Shown here piece after piece: positions 9,423 through 18,523 of a stretch of DNA of 64,000 bases. Source of the stretch: Segatella oulorum JCM 14966 (lineage in GTDB: Bacteria; Bacteroidota; Bacteroidia; Bacteroidales; Bacteroidaceae); the NCBI RefSeq assembly GCF_000613785.1, contig NZ_BAJQ01000005.1, positions 1 to 64,000 of the forward strand, given 5' to 3'. The translations under genes and the position numbers were made by a program. Each line of letters begins with the position of its first letter. Position 1 is the stretch's first letter. Below the pieces are notes generated by a model. It saw nothing but the letters and a program-made list of their open reading frames with translations. It did not search any database and was not told where the DNA came from.

Positions 9423-10309
9423 TACGCTAAACCATGAGCACTAACTTCCTTGTTAATGCGAGCAATCATTCCTTGCAAGGCCTTGCCTGGACCACATTCA
9501 ACAAATTCAGTTGCACCCATAGCAACCATTTCTTGAACGCTGGCTGTCCAACGAACTGAACTTGTTAATTGCGCGATTAAGTTCGCTTTAATCTCATTTG
9601 CATCAGTATGAGCCTTTGCATCTACATTTTGGATAATAGGACATTTGGGCGCATGGAAATGAACCTTTTCAATAGCTGCTTGCAATTCATCTTTTGCAGG
9701 CTGCATCAAGGGTGAATGAAATGCCCCGCTAACGTTTAGAGGTAAAGCACGTTTTGCCCCTGCTTCTTTCATTTTTTCACAAGCAGCATTCACTGCTTCA
9801 ACATTTCCAGAGATAACTAATTGCCCCGGGCAATTAAAGTTTGCTGCAACAACAATATTCCCTGCGCTACTCACCTCTTGACAAACAGCTTCGACTTTCT
9901 CATCTGGCAGCCCAATGATTGCAGCCATTGTGCCGGGGTTTTGTTCACATGCTTTCTGCATTGCATTCGCACGTGCTGCAACTAAACGCAGACCATCTTC
10001 AAAACTTAAAGCTCCAGCGGCCACCAAGGCTGAGAACTCTCCTAAAGAATGCCCCGCTACCATTTTGGCATCGAAGTCATCACCCAAACACAATGCTTGA
10101 ATAACGCTGTGCAAGAAAACAGCAGGCTGTGTGACCTTTGTTTCCTTAAGCTGTTCATCGGTCCCAGCAAACATGATATCGGTTATCTTAAAACCTAAAA
10201 GTTCATTAGCTTTATCAAACAACTTTCTCGCTTTAGAATTCGTTTCATAAAGCTCTTTTCCCATACCAACAAATTGGGCACCTTGCCCAGGAAACACAAA
10301 TGCTTTCAT
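9422..10309 (-). CDS. fabD: Malonyl-CoA:ACP transacylase
   Basis: Transfers malonyl groups to acyl carrier protein for fatty acid synthesis. 295 residues from MKAFVFPGQGAQ, the family's standard N-terminus; the frame extends 12 codons upstream past another Met (MQSIK), which is less likely given the promoter at 10345. Active-site Ser88 is in AGHSLGEFS and the partner His in GAFHSPLM. The stop codon overlaps the start of the GH13 gene, an unusual partner for fabD. Confidence 0.96.
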   Translation of the reverse strand: MKAFVFPGQGAQFVGMGKELYETNSKARKLFDKANELLGFKITDIMFAGTDEQLKETKVTQPAVFLHSVIQALCLGDDFDAKMVAGHSLGEFSALVAAGALSFEDGLRLVAARANAMQKACEQNPGTMAAIIGLPDEKVEAVCQEVSSAGNIVVAANFNCPGQLVISGNVEAVNAACEKMKEAGAKRALPLNVSGAFHSPLMQPAKDELQAAIEKVHFHAPKCPIIQNVDAKAHTDANEIKANLIAQLTSSVRWTASVQEMVAMGATEFVECGPGKALQGMIARINKEVSAHGLA

Positions 10310-10344
10310 ATCTTTTTTATTATTATTGATTTTAATTGATTGCA

Positions 10345-10352
10345 CAAAAGTA
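10345..10352 (-). promoter_or_regulatory. -7 box of the fabD operon
   Basis: TACTTTTG on the minus strand, 35 bp before the fabD ATG. The -33 element is weak. Confidence 0.6.
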
Positions 10353-10382
10353 CAAAAAAAAGTAGAATTTTAGGTACAAAAC

Positions 10383-10419
10383 ACCAAAAATCCCGAGAAC
10401 CAACAGTCGGTCTCGGGAT
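10383..10419 (-). terminator. Terminator of the rpsF-rpsR-rplI operon
   Basis: Stem ATCCCGAGA/TCTCGGGAT (9 bp) followed on the minus strand by TTTTGGTGTTTTG, about 40 bp after rplI. Confidence 0.85.
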
Positions 10420-10458
10420 CTATATAGATTTGCTTTACAGTGCAATACTGAATATAGT

Positions 10459-10968
10459 CTATTCTGCAGTAGGCTCTTCTACGACTTCTACCACTTCTGT
10501 TTCAACAGGAGCTGCCTCAACTGGTGCATTTTCTGCAACGACAATCACAGGAACTTTGACTTCAACATCCTTATGGAAGTGAACCGTAGCTTCTCCTTCG
10601 CCCACTTTCTTAATATCACGCATGGTGATAATCTTACGATCTACCTCGATACCCTTCTTAGCCAATTCTTCAGCAACGGTAGCTGCATTTACAGAGCCAT
10701 AGAGTGCACCCGTCGCACTAACTTTTGCAGTAATCGTCAGAACAACACCTTCGAGTTTAGCGCCCTTCTTCTGAGCTTCATCCTTGATGACAGCCAACTT
10801 GTGTGCTTTCTGCTTTAAATCTTCAGCTAAAACTTTCTTTGCCGAAGCTGAAGCGATGACAGCTTTGCCTGTGGGGATAAGGAAATTGCGGCCATAGCCA
10901 CTCTTTACATTTACAATATCATTCTTGTATCCAAGTCCGATAATATCTTCTTTTAAAATAATCTCCAT
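10459..10968 (-). CDS. rplI: 50S ribosomal protein bL9
   Basis: 169 residues. The N-terminal rRNA-binding domain MEIILKEDIIGLGYKNDIVN and KSGYGRNFLIP are diagnostic, followed by the long connecting helix and C-terminal domain. A 20-residue acidic, Pro/Val/Glu-rich tail (ENAPVEAAPVETEVVE) extends beyond the usual bL9 length, as in other Bacteroidota. Last gene of the rpsF-rpsR-rplI operon. Confidence 0.97.
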   Translation of the reverse strand: MEIILKEDIIGLGYKNDIVNVKSGYGRNFLIPTGKAVIASASAKKVLAEDLKQKAHKLAVIKDEAQKKGAKLEGVVLTITAKVSATGALYGSVNAATVAEELAKKGIEVDRKIITMRDIKKVGEGEATVHFHKDVEVKVPVIVVAENAPVEAAPVETEVVEVVEEPTAE

Positions 10969-10987
10969 ACTAACGAGTCCTCCTTCA

Positions 10988-11260
10988 TTATTTCATCAAA
11001 TCGGTTACATAGGGGAGCAATGCGATTTGGCGTGCACGCTTAACAGCTTGTGCAACACGACGCTGATACTTCAATGAAGTACCTGTAATGCGACGAGGTA
11101 AGATTTTGCCTTGCTCATTCAAGAACTTCTTCAAGAACTCGGGGTCTTTGTAGTCGATATACTTGATACCACTCTTCTTAAAACGACAATACTTCTTCTT
11201 GCGTGTATCAATTGAAGGAGCTGTCAAATAACGGATTTCTGATTTCTTTTGTTCTGCCAT
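10988..11260 (-). CDS. rpsR: 30S ribosomal protein bS18
   Basis: 90 residues with [20 protein letters not shown] and the basic motif [18 protein letters not shown] typical of bS18. Two nucleotides after the rpsF stop and 19 before rplI, the common Bacteroidota order, without ssb or priB between. Confidence 0.97.
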   Translation of the reverse strand: MAEQKKSEIRYLTAPSIDTRKKKYCRFKKSGIKYIDYKDPEFLKKFLNEQGKILPRRITGTSLKYQRRVAQAVKRARQIALLPYVTDLMK

Positions 11261-11262
11261 AA

Positions 11263-11607
11263 TTAAGCCTCCGCCTTTTTAGCATATTTACTTCTGCGCT
11301 TTTCAGCATACTGTACAGCATACTTATCCAAGCGAGTTGTCATGTAACGAATTACTCTCTCATCACGGCGATAGCCTGTTTCGAGTGTATTCACAATTGT
11401 GGGTTCGCCTTTGAATTCTATTAAGCAATAGAATCCTGTAGACTTTTTGTCAATGGCATAAGCCATCTTTTTCAGTCCCCAAGCCTCTTCATTCAGAATT
11501 TCAGCACCATTGTCGGTAAGTAAATTTCTGAATTTAGCGACCGTTTCCTTCATCTGTTCATCAGACAAAACGGGAGTTAAAATGAAAACGGTTTCGTATT
11601 GATTCAT
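11263..11607 (-). CDS. rpsF: 30S ribosomal protein bS6
   Basis: 114 residues: [18 protein letters not shown] at the start, [19 protein letters not shown] in the middle and [16 protein letters not shown] near the end are standard bS6. It pairs with bS18 on the small subunit and leads the operon; promoter at 11693-11724. Confidence 0.97.
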   Translation of the reverse strand: MNQYETVFILTPVLSDEQMKETVAKFRNLLTDNGAEILNEEAWGLKKMAYAIDKKSTGFYCLIEFKGEPTIVNTLETGYRRDERVIRYMTTRLDKYAVQYAEKRRSKYAKKAEA

Positions 11608-11692
11608 ACAAATTTAAATTGATTTAATTAATTGTATATAAAAATGCACCTAAGCCTTTGTGAACATTCTGCCACGTACTCAAAATGCGGTG

Positions 11693-11724
11693 CAAAAGTA
11701 CTGCCTTTTTGCGACATAAACAAA
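11693..11724 (-). promoter_or_regulatory. Promoter of rpsF-rpsR-rplI
   Basis: Minus-strand TACTTTTG (11700-11693) with TTTG 20 nt upstream. It overlaps the divergent promoter of the gene at 11752. The leader to rpsF is about 80 nt and could hold a bS6:bS18 autoregulatory site, but I cannot draw a convincing fold. Confidence 0.7.
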
Positions 11725-11740
11725 TTTTTTTGTAACTTTG
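11708..11740 (+). promoter_or_regulatory. Promoter of the small membrane protein gene
   Basis: TAACTTTG at 11733-11740, TTTG at 11708-11711, spacing 21 nt, 12 bp before the ATG. Overlaps the opposite-strand rpsF promoter. Confidence 0.65.
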
Positions 11741-11751
11741 TCACGAAATAG

Positions 11752-12003
11752 ATGGTTATGAAAAAAAATAAATTACACAAAATACGAATACTACTTGGTA
11801 AAATAAGTTTACCGCTTGTGTATACGGGTGTACTACTTTTGGCCTCAACAAGGATTTCTTTTTTGCAACATCATAATTCGTTGTTAGGAATAGGCCTATT
11901 ACTCATTATTGCAGGGATTGCGGCTACTTTTATAGTTGCACGCCACAAGAATAACCCTTATCGTTACAAGGTTCGTCACAATAGCATAGCTTTTGTGGCC
12001 TAA
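11752..12003 (+). CDS. Small two-helix membrane protein, function unknown
   Basis: 83 residues with a Lys-rich start (MVMKKNKLHKIR), two membrane helices (about 16-34 and 44-64; ISLPLVYTGVLLLAS and LLGIGLLLIIAGIAATFIVA) and a basic tail (ARHKNNPYRYKVRH), giving both termini inside. It has its own promoter and a strong bidirectional terminator, so it is a stand-alone transcript between the ribosomal operon and rprY. No family is recognised. The second ATG at 11758 is an equally good start. Confidence 0.7.
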   Translation: MVMKKNKLHKIRILLGKISLPLVYTGVLLLASTRISFLQHHNSLLGIGLLLIIAGIAATFIVARHKNNPYRYKVRHNSIAFVA

Positions 12004-12023
12004 TATCGCTGATATTAGTGCAT

Positions 12024-12059
12024 AAAAAAGGCCATTTCATCGCAAGAAATGGCCTTTTT
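12024..12059. terminator. Bidirectional intrinsic terminator
   Basis: Stem AAAAAGGCCATTTC/GAAATGGCCTTTTT with a 7-nt loop and A and T runs on both sides; serves the small gene (+) and rprY (-). Confidence 0.9.
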
Positions 12060-12066
12060 AAGTTGC

Positions 12067-12765
12067 TTAATCCTCTTCAGGTGTGATTAACTTATACCCT
12101 TTACCATGAATATTAATAATTTCAATTTGAGGATCATCCTTTAAATGCTTGCGCAGCTTGGTGATATAGACATCCATAGAACGCGCATTAAAATAATTGT
12201 CATCAATCCAAATGGTCTTCAAAGCATAATCACGCTGAAGAATTTCATTGGCATGTGAACAAAGCAATGCTAACAACTCATTTTCCTTGGTCGTTAGTTT
12301 TGTTTGCTTTTCTCCAATAACTAAAAGTTGTTTTTGGGTGTCGAAAGTAAACTCACCAATATGATAGAGTGTGCTCTCTTTGCTCTTTTTACCATGCACA
12401 CGACGCAAGATAGCCTCAATTCTAAACACGAGCTCTTCCATAGAGAAAGGCTTTGTGATGTAGTCATCTGCGCCAATTTTAAAGCCTTCTAATATATCTT
12501 CTTTCAGCGTTTTTGCCGTTAAAAAGATAATAGGCACTTCAGAATTGGCTTGCCTTATTTCTTGTGCCAGCGTAAAACCATCCTTCTTAGGCATCATTAC
12601 ATCAAGCACGCAAATATCAAACTTATTCTTCATAAATTCTCTGTATCCCACTTCACCGTCAGGACAAAGCGTTGCAGAGAAGTCTTTTGCCTGCAGATAC
12701 TCACGCAATAACATACCTAAATTCTCATCGTCTTCACACAATAAAATTTTTAACTTGTCTTCCAT
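12067..12765 (-). CDS. rprY: OmpR-family response regulator, RprY-like
   Basis: 232 residues: receiver domain with phospho-acceptor Asp55 (DICVLDVMMPKKDG), acidic pocket EDD at 11-13 and Lys in DDYITKPFS, then a winged-helix DNA-binding domain ending NIHGKGYKL. Partner kinase lies 40 bp upstream on the same strand. The pair resembles RprX/RprY described in Bacteroides fragilis; naming rests on overall similarity and gene order rather than an alignment. Confidence 0.85.
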   Translation of the reverse strand: MEDKLKILLCEDDENLGMLLREYLQAKDFSATLCPDGEVGYREFMKNKFDICVLDVMMPKKDGFTLAQEIRQANSEVPIIFLTAKTLKEDILEGFKIGADDYITKPFSMEELVFRIEAILRRVHGKKSKESTLYHIGEFTFDTQKQLLVIGEKQTKLTTKENELLALLCSHANEILQRDYALKTIWIDDNYFNARSMDVYITKLRKHLKDDPQIEIINIHGKGYKLITPEED

Positions 12766-12805
12766 AACTCTTGTTTTTTAATATTTAATTATGTATTGAA
12801 TTCAC

Positions 12806-14368
12806 TTATGTAGTCAAAAATGGTAACTTGATGGTGAAACAAGTTCCCACACCATATTCACTATCAACCTGGATTGTTCCACCATGTAAATCGACCATCT
12901 TTTTGACATAGGCTAAACCTAACCCAAATCCTTTCACATCGTGCACATTACCAGTATGAACACGATAGAATTTATCGAATATTTTTTTTAGATTATCTTT
13001 TTTTATGCCTAACCCAGTATCACGCACAGACAGACATACGCGATTGCCTTCATTCCAAGTATGCAGATAGATATCTATAGGTTGATCCGCCTTTTTGTAT
13101 TTTACAGCATTATCCAAAAGATTAAAAATTATATTTTGGAAATGCATTTCATCAACATATATTTCAGAATCAACAGCTTCAATGTTTATATACACTTTTC
13201 CACCCGTATGTTCAACGCGCAAGGTAAACGAATGACCGATGCTTTCTATCATTTCATTTAAGTCAATTCGTTTTTGCTTCAGTACAGCTTTTTTACGGTC
13301 ATACATGCTCATCTGTAGCACTTTCTCTACTAAGAAACGAAGGCGACGACTCTCATCATTGATAACACCACCTAAATGTGAAAGCATTGTTTCGCTCTTT
13401 GCAACACTACGATCATTCAGCATTTGCGCTGCAAGTGATATGCTGGCAATAGGAGTTTTTAGCTCATGCGTCATGTTATTGATAAAATCGTTTTTAATTT
13501 CACTATAACGTTTTGAGCGGAAAATGATGACAATGGTAAAAATAAATGTAACCAAAAGCACCAATGTAAAGACAATGCTGGGAATCATAAAACGCACACT
13601 TGAGAATATATAATGATTCATATCCGGAAAATGGATACGGACGACTCCCATTTTTGATTGTGGATCATTGCGAAACAGCATTTGTGAATAGGAGTATTCC
13701 TCACCATCATCAGAATAATCAGGACATCGATAAACTTCACGCCCATCTTGCGTTAATACCGTAAAATGATAAGGTATGTTGATACCGTTATTCATCAATT
13801 CTGCTTTTAAATCCTGATCCAAAAGTTTAAAATTTACACGTTCTTTCAAAGGTTTATCTGAAGCAGAATACAAAATGGAATAAACGACTTCGTCTAAAAG
13901 TGCCTTTTGATAGACATAACGGTTTTTTATAATTTCTTGTAACGACTTTGATGCTTCCGAAATGGAGTTCTTATCAGATTTGAGTATCATCGCCTTAGGC
14001 ATAGAAGATGGCTTTACGGCGATTGTTTTCAATTCGAAAGAAGAATATATTGTACCATCCTTGCCGATAGTGGCATATTGATGACTTTGTTGAATCGTTC
14101 CATCATTAGGACGTCCTGAGCGTGTTCCCATTGAATCAACCGTAAAAGAACGACGTTCAGACTCTTTTACATCTCTTTCCAAATAGCGCAAAGTCTCGTT
14201 TAATTCTAAATTGCGGGAAGCCTGATAGAGTGCACGATTGACCGATTCATCGAACTGCTCCTTTTTCATCTTTGCCATTTCCTGTATATAGCGCAACTGC
14301 AAAAACAACAATCCCATAAACGAAAGCCCCATAATAGCGGCAATAGTCCATATCGTTCTTTTCTTCAT
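12806..14368 (-). CDS. rprX: Sensor histidine kinase, RprX-like
   Basis: 520 residues from MKKRTIWTIAA; the upstream in-frame codons overlap the promoter (TATCTTTG at 14374-14381) and are not used. Helix 1 at about 7-24, a periplasmic sensor of about 235 residues, helix 2 at about 262-283, HisKA with His301 (NNMTHELKTPIAS), then HATPase boxes: N (IIFNLLDNAVKY), G1 (VRDTGLGI) and G2 (GFGLGLAYVKKM). It phosphorylates the adjacent OmpR-type regulator. The signal is not evident. Confidence 0.87.
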   Translation of the reverse strand: MKKRTIWTIAAIMGLSFMGLLFLQLRYIQEMAKMKKEQFDESVNRALYQASRNLELNETLRYLERDVKESERRSFTVDSMGTRSGRPNDGTIQQSHQYATIGKDGTIYSSFELKTIAVKPSSMPKAMILKSDKNSISEASKSLQEIIKNRYVYQKALLDEVVYSILYSASDKPLKERVNFKLLDQDLKAELMNNGINIPYHFTVLTQDGREVYRCPDYSDDGEEYSYSQMLFRNDPQSKMGVVRIHFPDMNHYIFSSVRFMIPSIVFTLVLLVTFIFTIVIIFRSKRYSEIKNDFINNMTHELKTPIASISLAAQMLNDRSVAKSETMLSHLGGVINDESRRLRFLVEKVLQMSMYDRKKAVLKQKRIDLNEMIESIGHSFTLRVEHTGGKVYINIEAVDSEIYVDEMHFQNIIFNLLDNAVKYKKADQPIDIYLHTWNEGNRVCLSVRDTGLGIKKDNLKKIFDKFYRVHTGNVHDVKGFGLGLAYVKKMVDLHGGTIQVDSEYGVGTCFTIKLPFLTT

Positions 14369-14373
14369 AGTGA

Positions 14374-14404
14374 CAAAGATAATGATTTTATTCCTGATTA
14401 ACAA
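14374..14404 (-). promoter_or_regulatory. Promoter of rprX-rprY
   Basis: Minus-strand TATCTTTG (14381-14374), with TTGT 19 nt upstream. The ATG starts 5 nt after the box, again a near-leaderless transcript; this fixes the rprX start. Confidence 0.72.
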
Positions 14405-14473
14405 TTAATTGTTAACAATATTGCTGGAATTAACTTTTTTATCAAGATAATCACTATTTAATTGTATATACAA

Positions 14474-14501
14474 AATAGGCGAGCCATATAACTCGCCTAT
14501 T
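14474..14501 (-). terminator. Terminator of the EF-G paralogue gene
   Basis: Stem AATAGGCGAG/CTCGCCTATT (10 bp, 8-nt loop) then TTGTATATA on the minus strand, shortly after the stop at 14519. Confidence 0.75.
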
Positions 14502-14518
14502 CTATTATAAACAACTAT

Positions 14519-16680
14519 TTATTCTGCTTTTTCTGCCAATTCTTTTTCGTGGGCTGCAATCAAAGTTGCCTGAAGTTCTGTGGGAACAAGCTCATAACTT
14601 GCAAACTTTGTTGTGAAAGAGGCTCGTCCTCCTGTCAAAGAACTTAACGAAATGCTATAGTTACTGAGTTCTTTTAGAGGTATTTTTGCTTGTAGTTTCT
14701 GGTAACCGGCTTCAGTATCCATACCCACAATCAATGCTCTTCTACCTTGTAAATCACTCATAACATCACCCATAAAATCGGCAGGCACATACACCTCTAA
14801 ATCATAAATGGGTTCAAGAATCTTGGTCCAGCCTCTTTGAAAGCATCAGAGAAGGCATGGCGTGCTGCCAGCATAAATGAAAGCTCATTACTATCAACAG
14901 GATGCATCTTACCATCAACCACTACAACGCGTACATCCCGCGCATAACTTCCTGTTAGTGGGCCATGTTCCATACAATCCATTACACCTTTTAATATAGC
15001 AGGCATAAAGCGCGTATCAATAGCTCCTCCCACAACTGAGTTTATAAACACGAGACGACCACCCCACTCCAAGTCAATAACTTCTTTACTTTTAAGGGTA
15101 ACTTTAAATTCTTGCCCATTAAAATTATAAGTAGTAGGATCGGCCATTCCTTCAGCATAAGGTTCAATGATAAGCTGTACCTCACCAAATTGTCCGGCAC
15201 CACCACTTTGCTTCTTATGGCGGTATAGCGCCTTTGCCTTTTTGGAAATAGTTTCTCGATATGGAATTCTGGGCTCAGTAAAGATTACTTGCAGCTTCTC
15301 GTTGTTTTCTAAGCGCCATTTCAATGTGCGCAGATGGAACTCACCTTGTCCATGTACAATAATTTGCCGTAGCTCTTTACTTTGTTCTAAAACCCAAGTT
15401 GGATCCTCTTGACTCATGCGTTGAATAGCAGCAACCAGCTTTTCGGTATCTTGGCTGTTAACAGCTTTCACCGCACGACTATACTTCGAGTTGGGATATT
15501 TTATAAAATTATAATGCCAGTCACAGTCTTTTTCATTCAAAGCATTTCCCGTCTTTACATCCTTCAATTTCACAGTGCAACCAATATCACCCGCTTGCAA
15601 GCTGTCAACAGGTAACCGAGTTGCACCTGCACAAACATAAATCTGCCCAATGCGCTCCTTACTTCCACGGTCAACATTCGTTAGATCCATTCCGGCAGAT
15701 ACGGTTCCACTCATCACTTTAAAATAACAAACTTCACCTATATGTGGTTCCATTCCCGTTTTAAAGAAGTACAAACTTGTTGGACCAGAAGCGACGGGAA
15801 CGACTTCCTCACCACGTGAATTATGCGGAACAGGCATTTCGTTTACAAAAGGAACAACATTACCCAGGAATTCCATCAGGCGTTGAACTCCCATATCTTT
15901 TCCTGCACAAACACAGAATACAGGGAAAATGCCTCGTGTAACTAACCCTTTGCGGATGCCTTCGCGCATTTCATCTTCAGAAAGAGCTTCTGACTCAAAG
16001 AATTTCTCCATCAACACTTCATCATGCTCTGCAGAAGCTTCAACTAAAGCCTTATGCCAGGCTAAAGCTTTAGGCATTTCCTCAGAAGGAATATCTTCTA
16101 TGATGGGTGTACCACCTTCTGCTTTCCACGAATACTTCTTCATGACAAGCACATCGATTAATGCATGGAATTCCGGTCCTGTCTGCAACGGATATTGGAC
16201 GGGGACACATTTTTTTCCATAAATTTCTTGCATGGATGTGATAATAGTATCGAAATCACATTTATCACTATCCAGCTGATTAACTAAGAATATAACAGGT
16301 TTTTTTAGCTTCTCCGTATAACGGAAGTTATTTTGTGTTCCTACTTCCGGACCATATTGTCCATTAATTAAAATAACAGCTTGGTCTGTTACATTTAGGG
16401 ATGTTACCACACCACCCACAAAATCATCGCTACCCGGGCAATCGATAATGTTGAGTTTCTTGTGATTCCATTCCACATGCGTAACCGTTGGAAAAACAGA
16501 ATAACCATACTCTAACTCTACTGGGAAATAGTCGCTTACCGTATTCTTTGCGGCTACACTCCCTCTACGCTTGATAACACCTGCTTCAAACAACATGCAC
16601 TCGGCCAAAGTTGTTTTGCCACTACCCGAACTTCCGAGTAAGGCCACATTCTTGATTTCATTCGTCTGATAGACCTTCAT
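14519..16680 (-). CDS. EF-G paralogue with altered GTPase motifs (one apparent frameshift)
   Basis: Restoring one base at 14823-14824 (CCAAGATT for CCAAAGATT) gives a 720-residue EF-G-like protein with all five domains; domain IV carries YARDVRVVVVDGKMHP. The G domain departs from true EF-G. G1 is GSSGSGKTT. The RGIT segment reads YGYS. The G3 motif DTPGHVDF is DCPGSDDF, so the catalytic His is Ser84. NKxD is NQLD (134-137). Such paralogues occur throughout Bacteroidota next to the main EF-G; Bacteroides thetaiotaomicron EF-G2 is reported to support translation without GTP hydrolysis, and this looks like its relative. Start MKVYQTNEIKN is the last Met before the P-loop. Confidence 0.88.
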
Positions 16681-16802
16681 ATACCAATTAGATTTAAAAA
16701 AATTATAAATTGTTTTGCTGTTAGAATGCAAGATAGACCTACATTTTCGTGGTCTAAGGTAGAAAAAATATTATAATCCACAAAAGATTTGAACAAAAAA
16801 TG

Positions 16803-16810
16803 TACTTTTG
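16803..16810 (+). promoter_or_regulatory. -7 box of hemW
   Basis: TACTTTTG, 15 bp before the chosen ATG at 16826. It rules out the Met encoded at 16808, which lies inside the box. Confidence 0.6.
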
Positions 16811-16825
16811 CAGCAAAATAGATAC

Positions 16826-17950
16826 ATGCAAGGTCTCTATATCCATATCCCATTCTGTATAAATCGTTGTGTTTATTGTAACTTTTATAGCACGACACAA
16901 CGACAGCTACAACAACAATATGTTGATTCTCTGTGTCAAGAGATGCTGCTTAGAGCAGATGAAGCACAACACCTCTCTACTATATATATAGGTGGGGGGA
17001 CTCCAAGCGTGCTGACCTTTAAACAATTAAAACAGCTCTTCGCACAAATTGAGTCCCTTTGGGGAGGAAACTGGAAAGAAGTGACTCTCGAATGCAATCC
17101 TGATGACCTTACCCCATCTTTCATAGAACAGCTTACAATGCTTCCTGTGAACAGAATAAGCATGGGGATACAAACATTTGATGATAAGCTGTTAAAATTT
17201 CTTCACCGCAGACACACAAGTCAACAGGCACTATACGCTATTGAACTATTACATCAAGCTAAACTACACAATATCAGTATCGATTTAATGTTTGGACTAC
17301 CTAACCAAACTTTAGTACAATGGATGAACGATATCAATATCGCTTTACAATGCGACGTTCCACACATTTCAGCCTATAGCCTAATGTACGAGGCTGGAAC
17401 AACCTTATATAAATGGCGTGATAGCGGCAAAATACATGAAATTAACGACCTGTTAAGCCAAGACATGTATACAGAACTATGCCAACGCTTAAAAGCAGCT
17501 GGCTATGAACACTACGAAATCAGTAATTTTTGCAAGCCCTATCATCGTAGCTTGCATAATAGTAGTTATTGGCACGAGATACCTTATATAGGAATAGGTG
17601 CAGCAGCTCATAGTTATAATGGGGAACAACGTAAATGGAATGTATCAAATGTCATGCAATATATGGAAGCTATAGCACGTCAACAACTGCCACAAACGAT
17701 TGAGATTTTAGATCTTTACACACGTTACAACGATCTTGTCACTACGGCACTACGCACACAAGAAGGTATCGATCTCGCTTATTTGACACACGAATACGGC
17801 TCCAGGTTGGCAAATTATATGAAACAAGAAGCCCAAAAACATTTAAAAGATGGTAATCTTATCCTAAAGGATAATCATCTGCGTATTAGTGAACAAGGAT
17901 TATTTGTCTCGGATGATATTATGAGTGACCTCATCTATCTTACCACTTAA
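16826..17950 (+). CDS. hemW: HemW-type radical SAM protein
   Basis: 374 residues from MQGLYIHIPFC. Radical SAM cysteines Cys11, Cys15 and Cys18 (CINRCVYCNF); the residue where HemN has a fourth Cys is Phe20, which separates HemW (heme chaperone) from coproporphyrinogen dehydrogenase HemN. IYIGGGTPS is the SAM-binding GGxxP-like motif, and the HemN C-terminal domain follows. Divergent from the EF-G paralogue. Confidence 0.9.
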   Translation: MQGLYIHIPFCINRCVYCNFYSTTQRQLQQQYVDSLCQEMLLRADEAQHLSTIYIGGGTPSVLTFKQLKQLFAQIESLWGGNWKEVTLECNPDDLTPSFIEQLTMLPVNRISMGIQTFDDKLLKFLHRRHTSQQALYAIELLHQAKLHNISIDLMFGLPNQTLVQWMNDINIALQCDVPHISAYSLMYEAGTTLYKWRDSGKIHEINDLLSQDMYTELCQRLKAAGYEHYEISNFCKPYHRSLHNSSYWHEIPYIGIGAAAHSYNGEQRKWNVSNVMQYMEAIARQQLPQTIEILDLYTRYNDLVTTALRTQEGIDLAYLTHEYGSRLANYMKQEAQKHLKDGNLILKDNHLRISEQGLFVSDDIMSDLIYLTT

Positions 17951-18097
17951 TCCATAAATGTTTTATGATTACTCCTTCCTATTGTATTTGTCATTAGAAC
18001 TTGGCTATACTGCAATAGTTCCCAAACAATCTGGGTTAAGGAATATTAAAATACGGCATTTCTGCAAGCAGCTTAAATAAATTCCATGAAAATAGTG

Positions 18098-18105
18098 TAC
18101 CTTTG
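18098..18105 (+). promoter_or_regulatory. -7 box of rplU-rpmA
   Basis: TACCTTTG, giving a leader of about 75-80 nt before the rplU ATG. Confidence 0.65.
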
Positions 18106-18188
18106 CAGGCGATTTATCCCGTTTAGGCTCAAAGAAGTGTTGGTAAATGCCAATCGCCTATCGGAGGAAACCCGTTTAACAATAAAAT
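18106..18188 (+). promoter_or_regulatory. Structured rplU leader, candidate L21 autoregulatory element
   Basis: Between the -7 box and the ATG, GGCGATT (18109-18115) can pair with AATCGCC (18152-18158). The loop includes CCCGTTTA, a motif repeated after the helix just before the start codon, next to GGAGG. Such a helix plus repeated loop motif is how ribosomal protein leaders bind their own product; the specific family is not identified. Confidence 0.5.
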
Positions 18189-18505
18189 ATGTACGCAATT
18201 GTAGAAATTAACGGTCAACAGTTTAAAGCAGAAGAAGGCAAAAAGCTTTTCGTACATCACATTAAAGATGCAGAAGCAGGAAAGACTGTTGAATTTGACA
18301 AAGTATTGCTCATTGACAACAATGGCGCAGTAAAAGTCGGTGCACCTACAGTAAGTGGTGCGAAGTAGTAGTAGAGGTTGTTAACCCTCTTGTAAAAGGT
18401 GACAAAGTCATCGTTTTCAAGATGAAGCGTCGCAAGGACTATCGCGTAAAGAATGGTCATCGTGCACAATTCACAGAGGTTACAATTAAATCAATTAACG
18501 CTTAA
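18189..18505 (+). CDS. rplU: 50S ribosomal protein bL21 (one apparent frameshift)
   Basis: [20 protein letters not shown] and the tail [20 protein letters not shown] identify bL21. In the given sequence codon 60 is TAG: GCGAAGTAGTAG should read GCGAAAGTAGTA, so one A is missing at 18364-18365. With it the protein is 105 residues, the normal length. bL21 is practically always kept by free-living bacteria, so the break is almost certainly a sequence error. rpmA follows 18 bp downstream. Confidence 0.93.
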
Positions 18506-18523
18506 AACGAGGAGGAACAAGAA

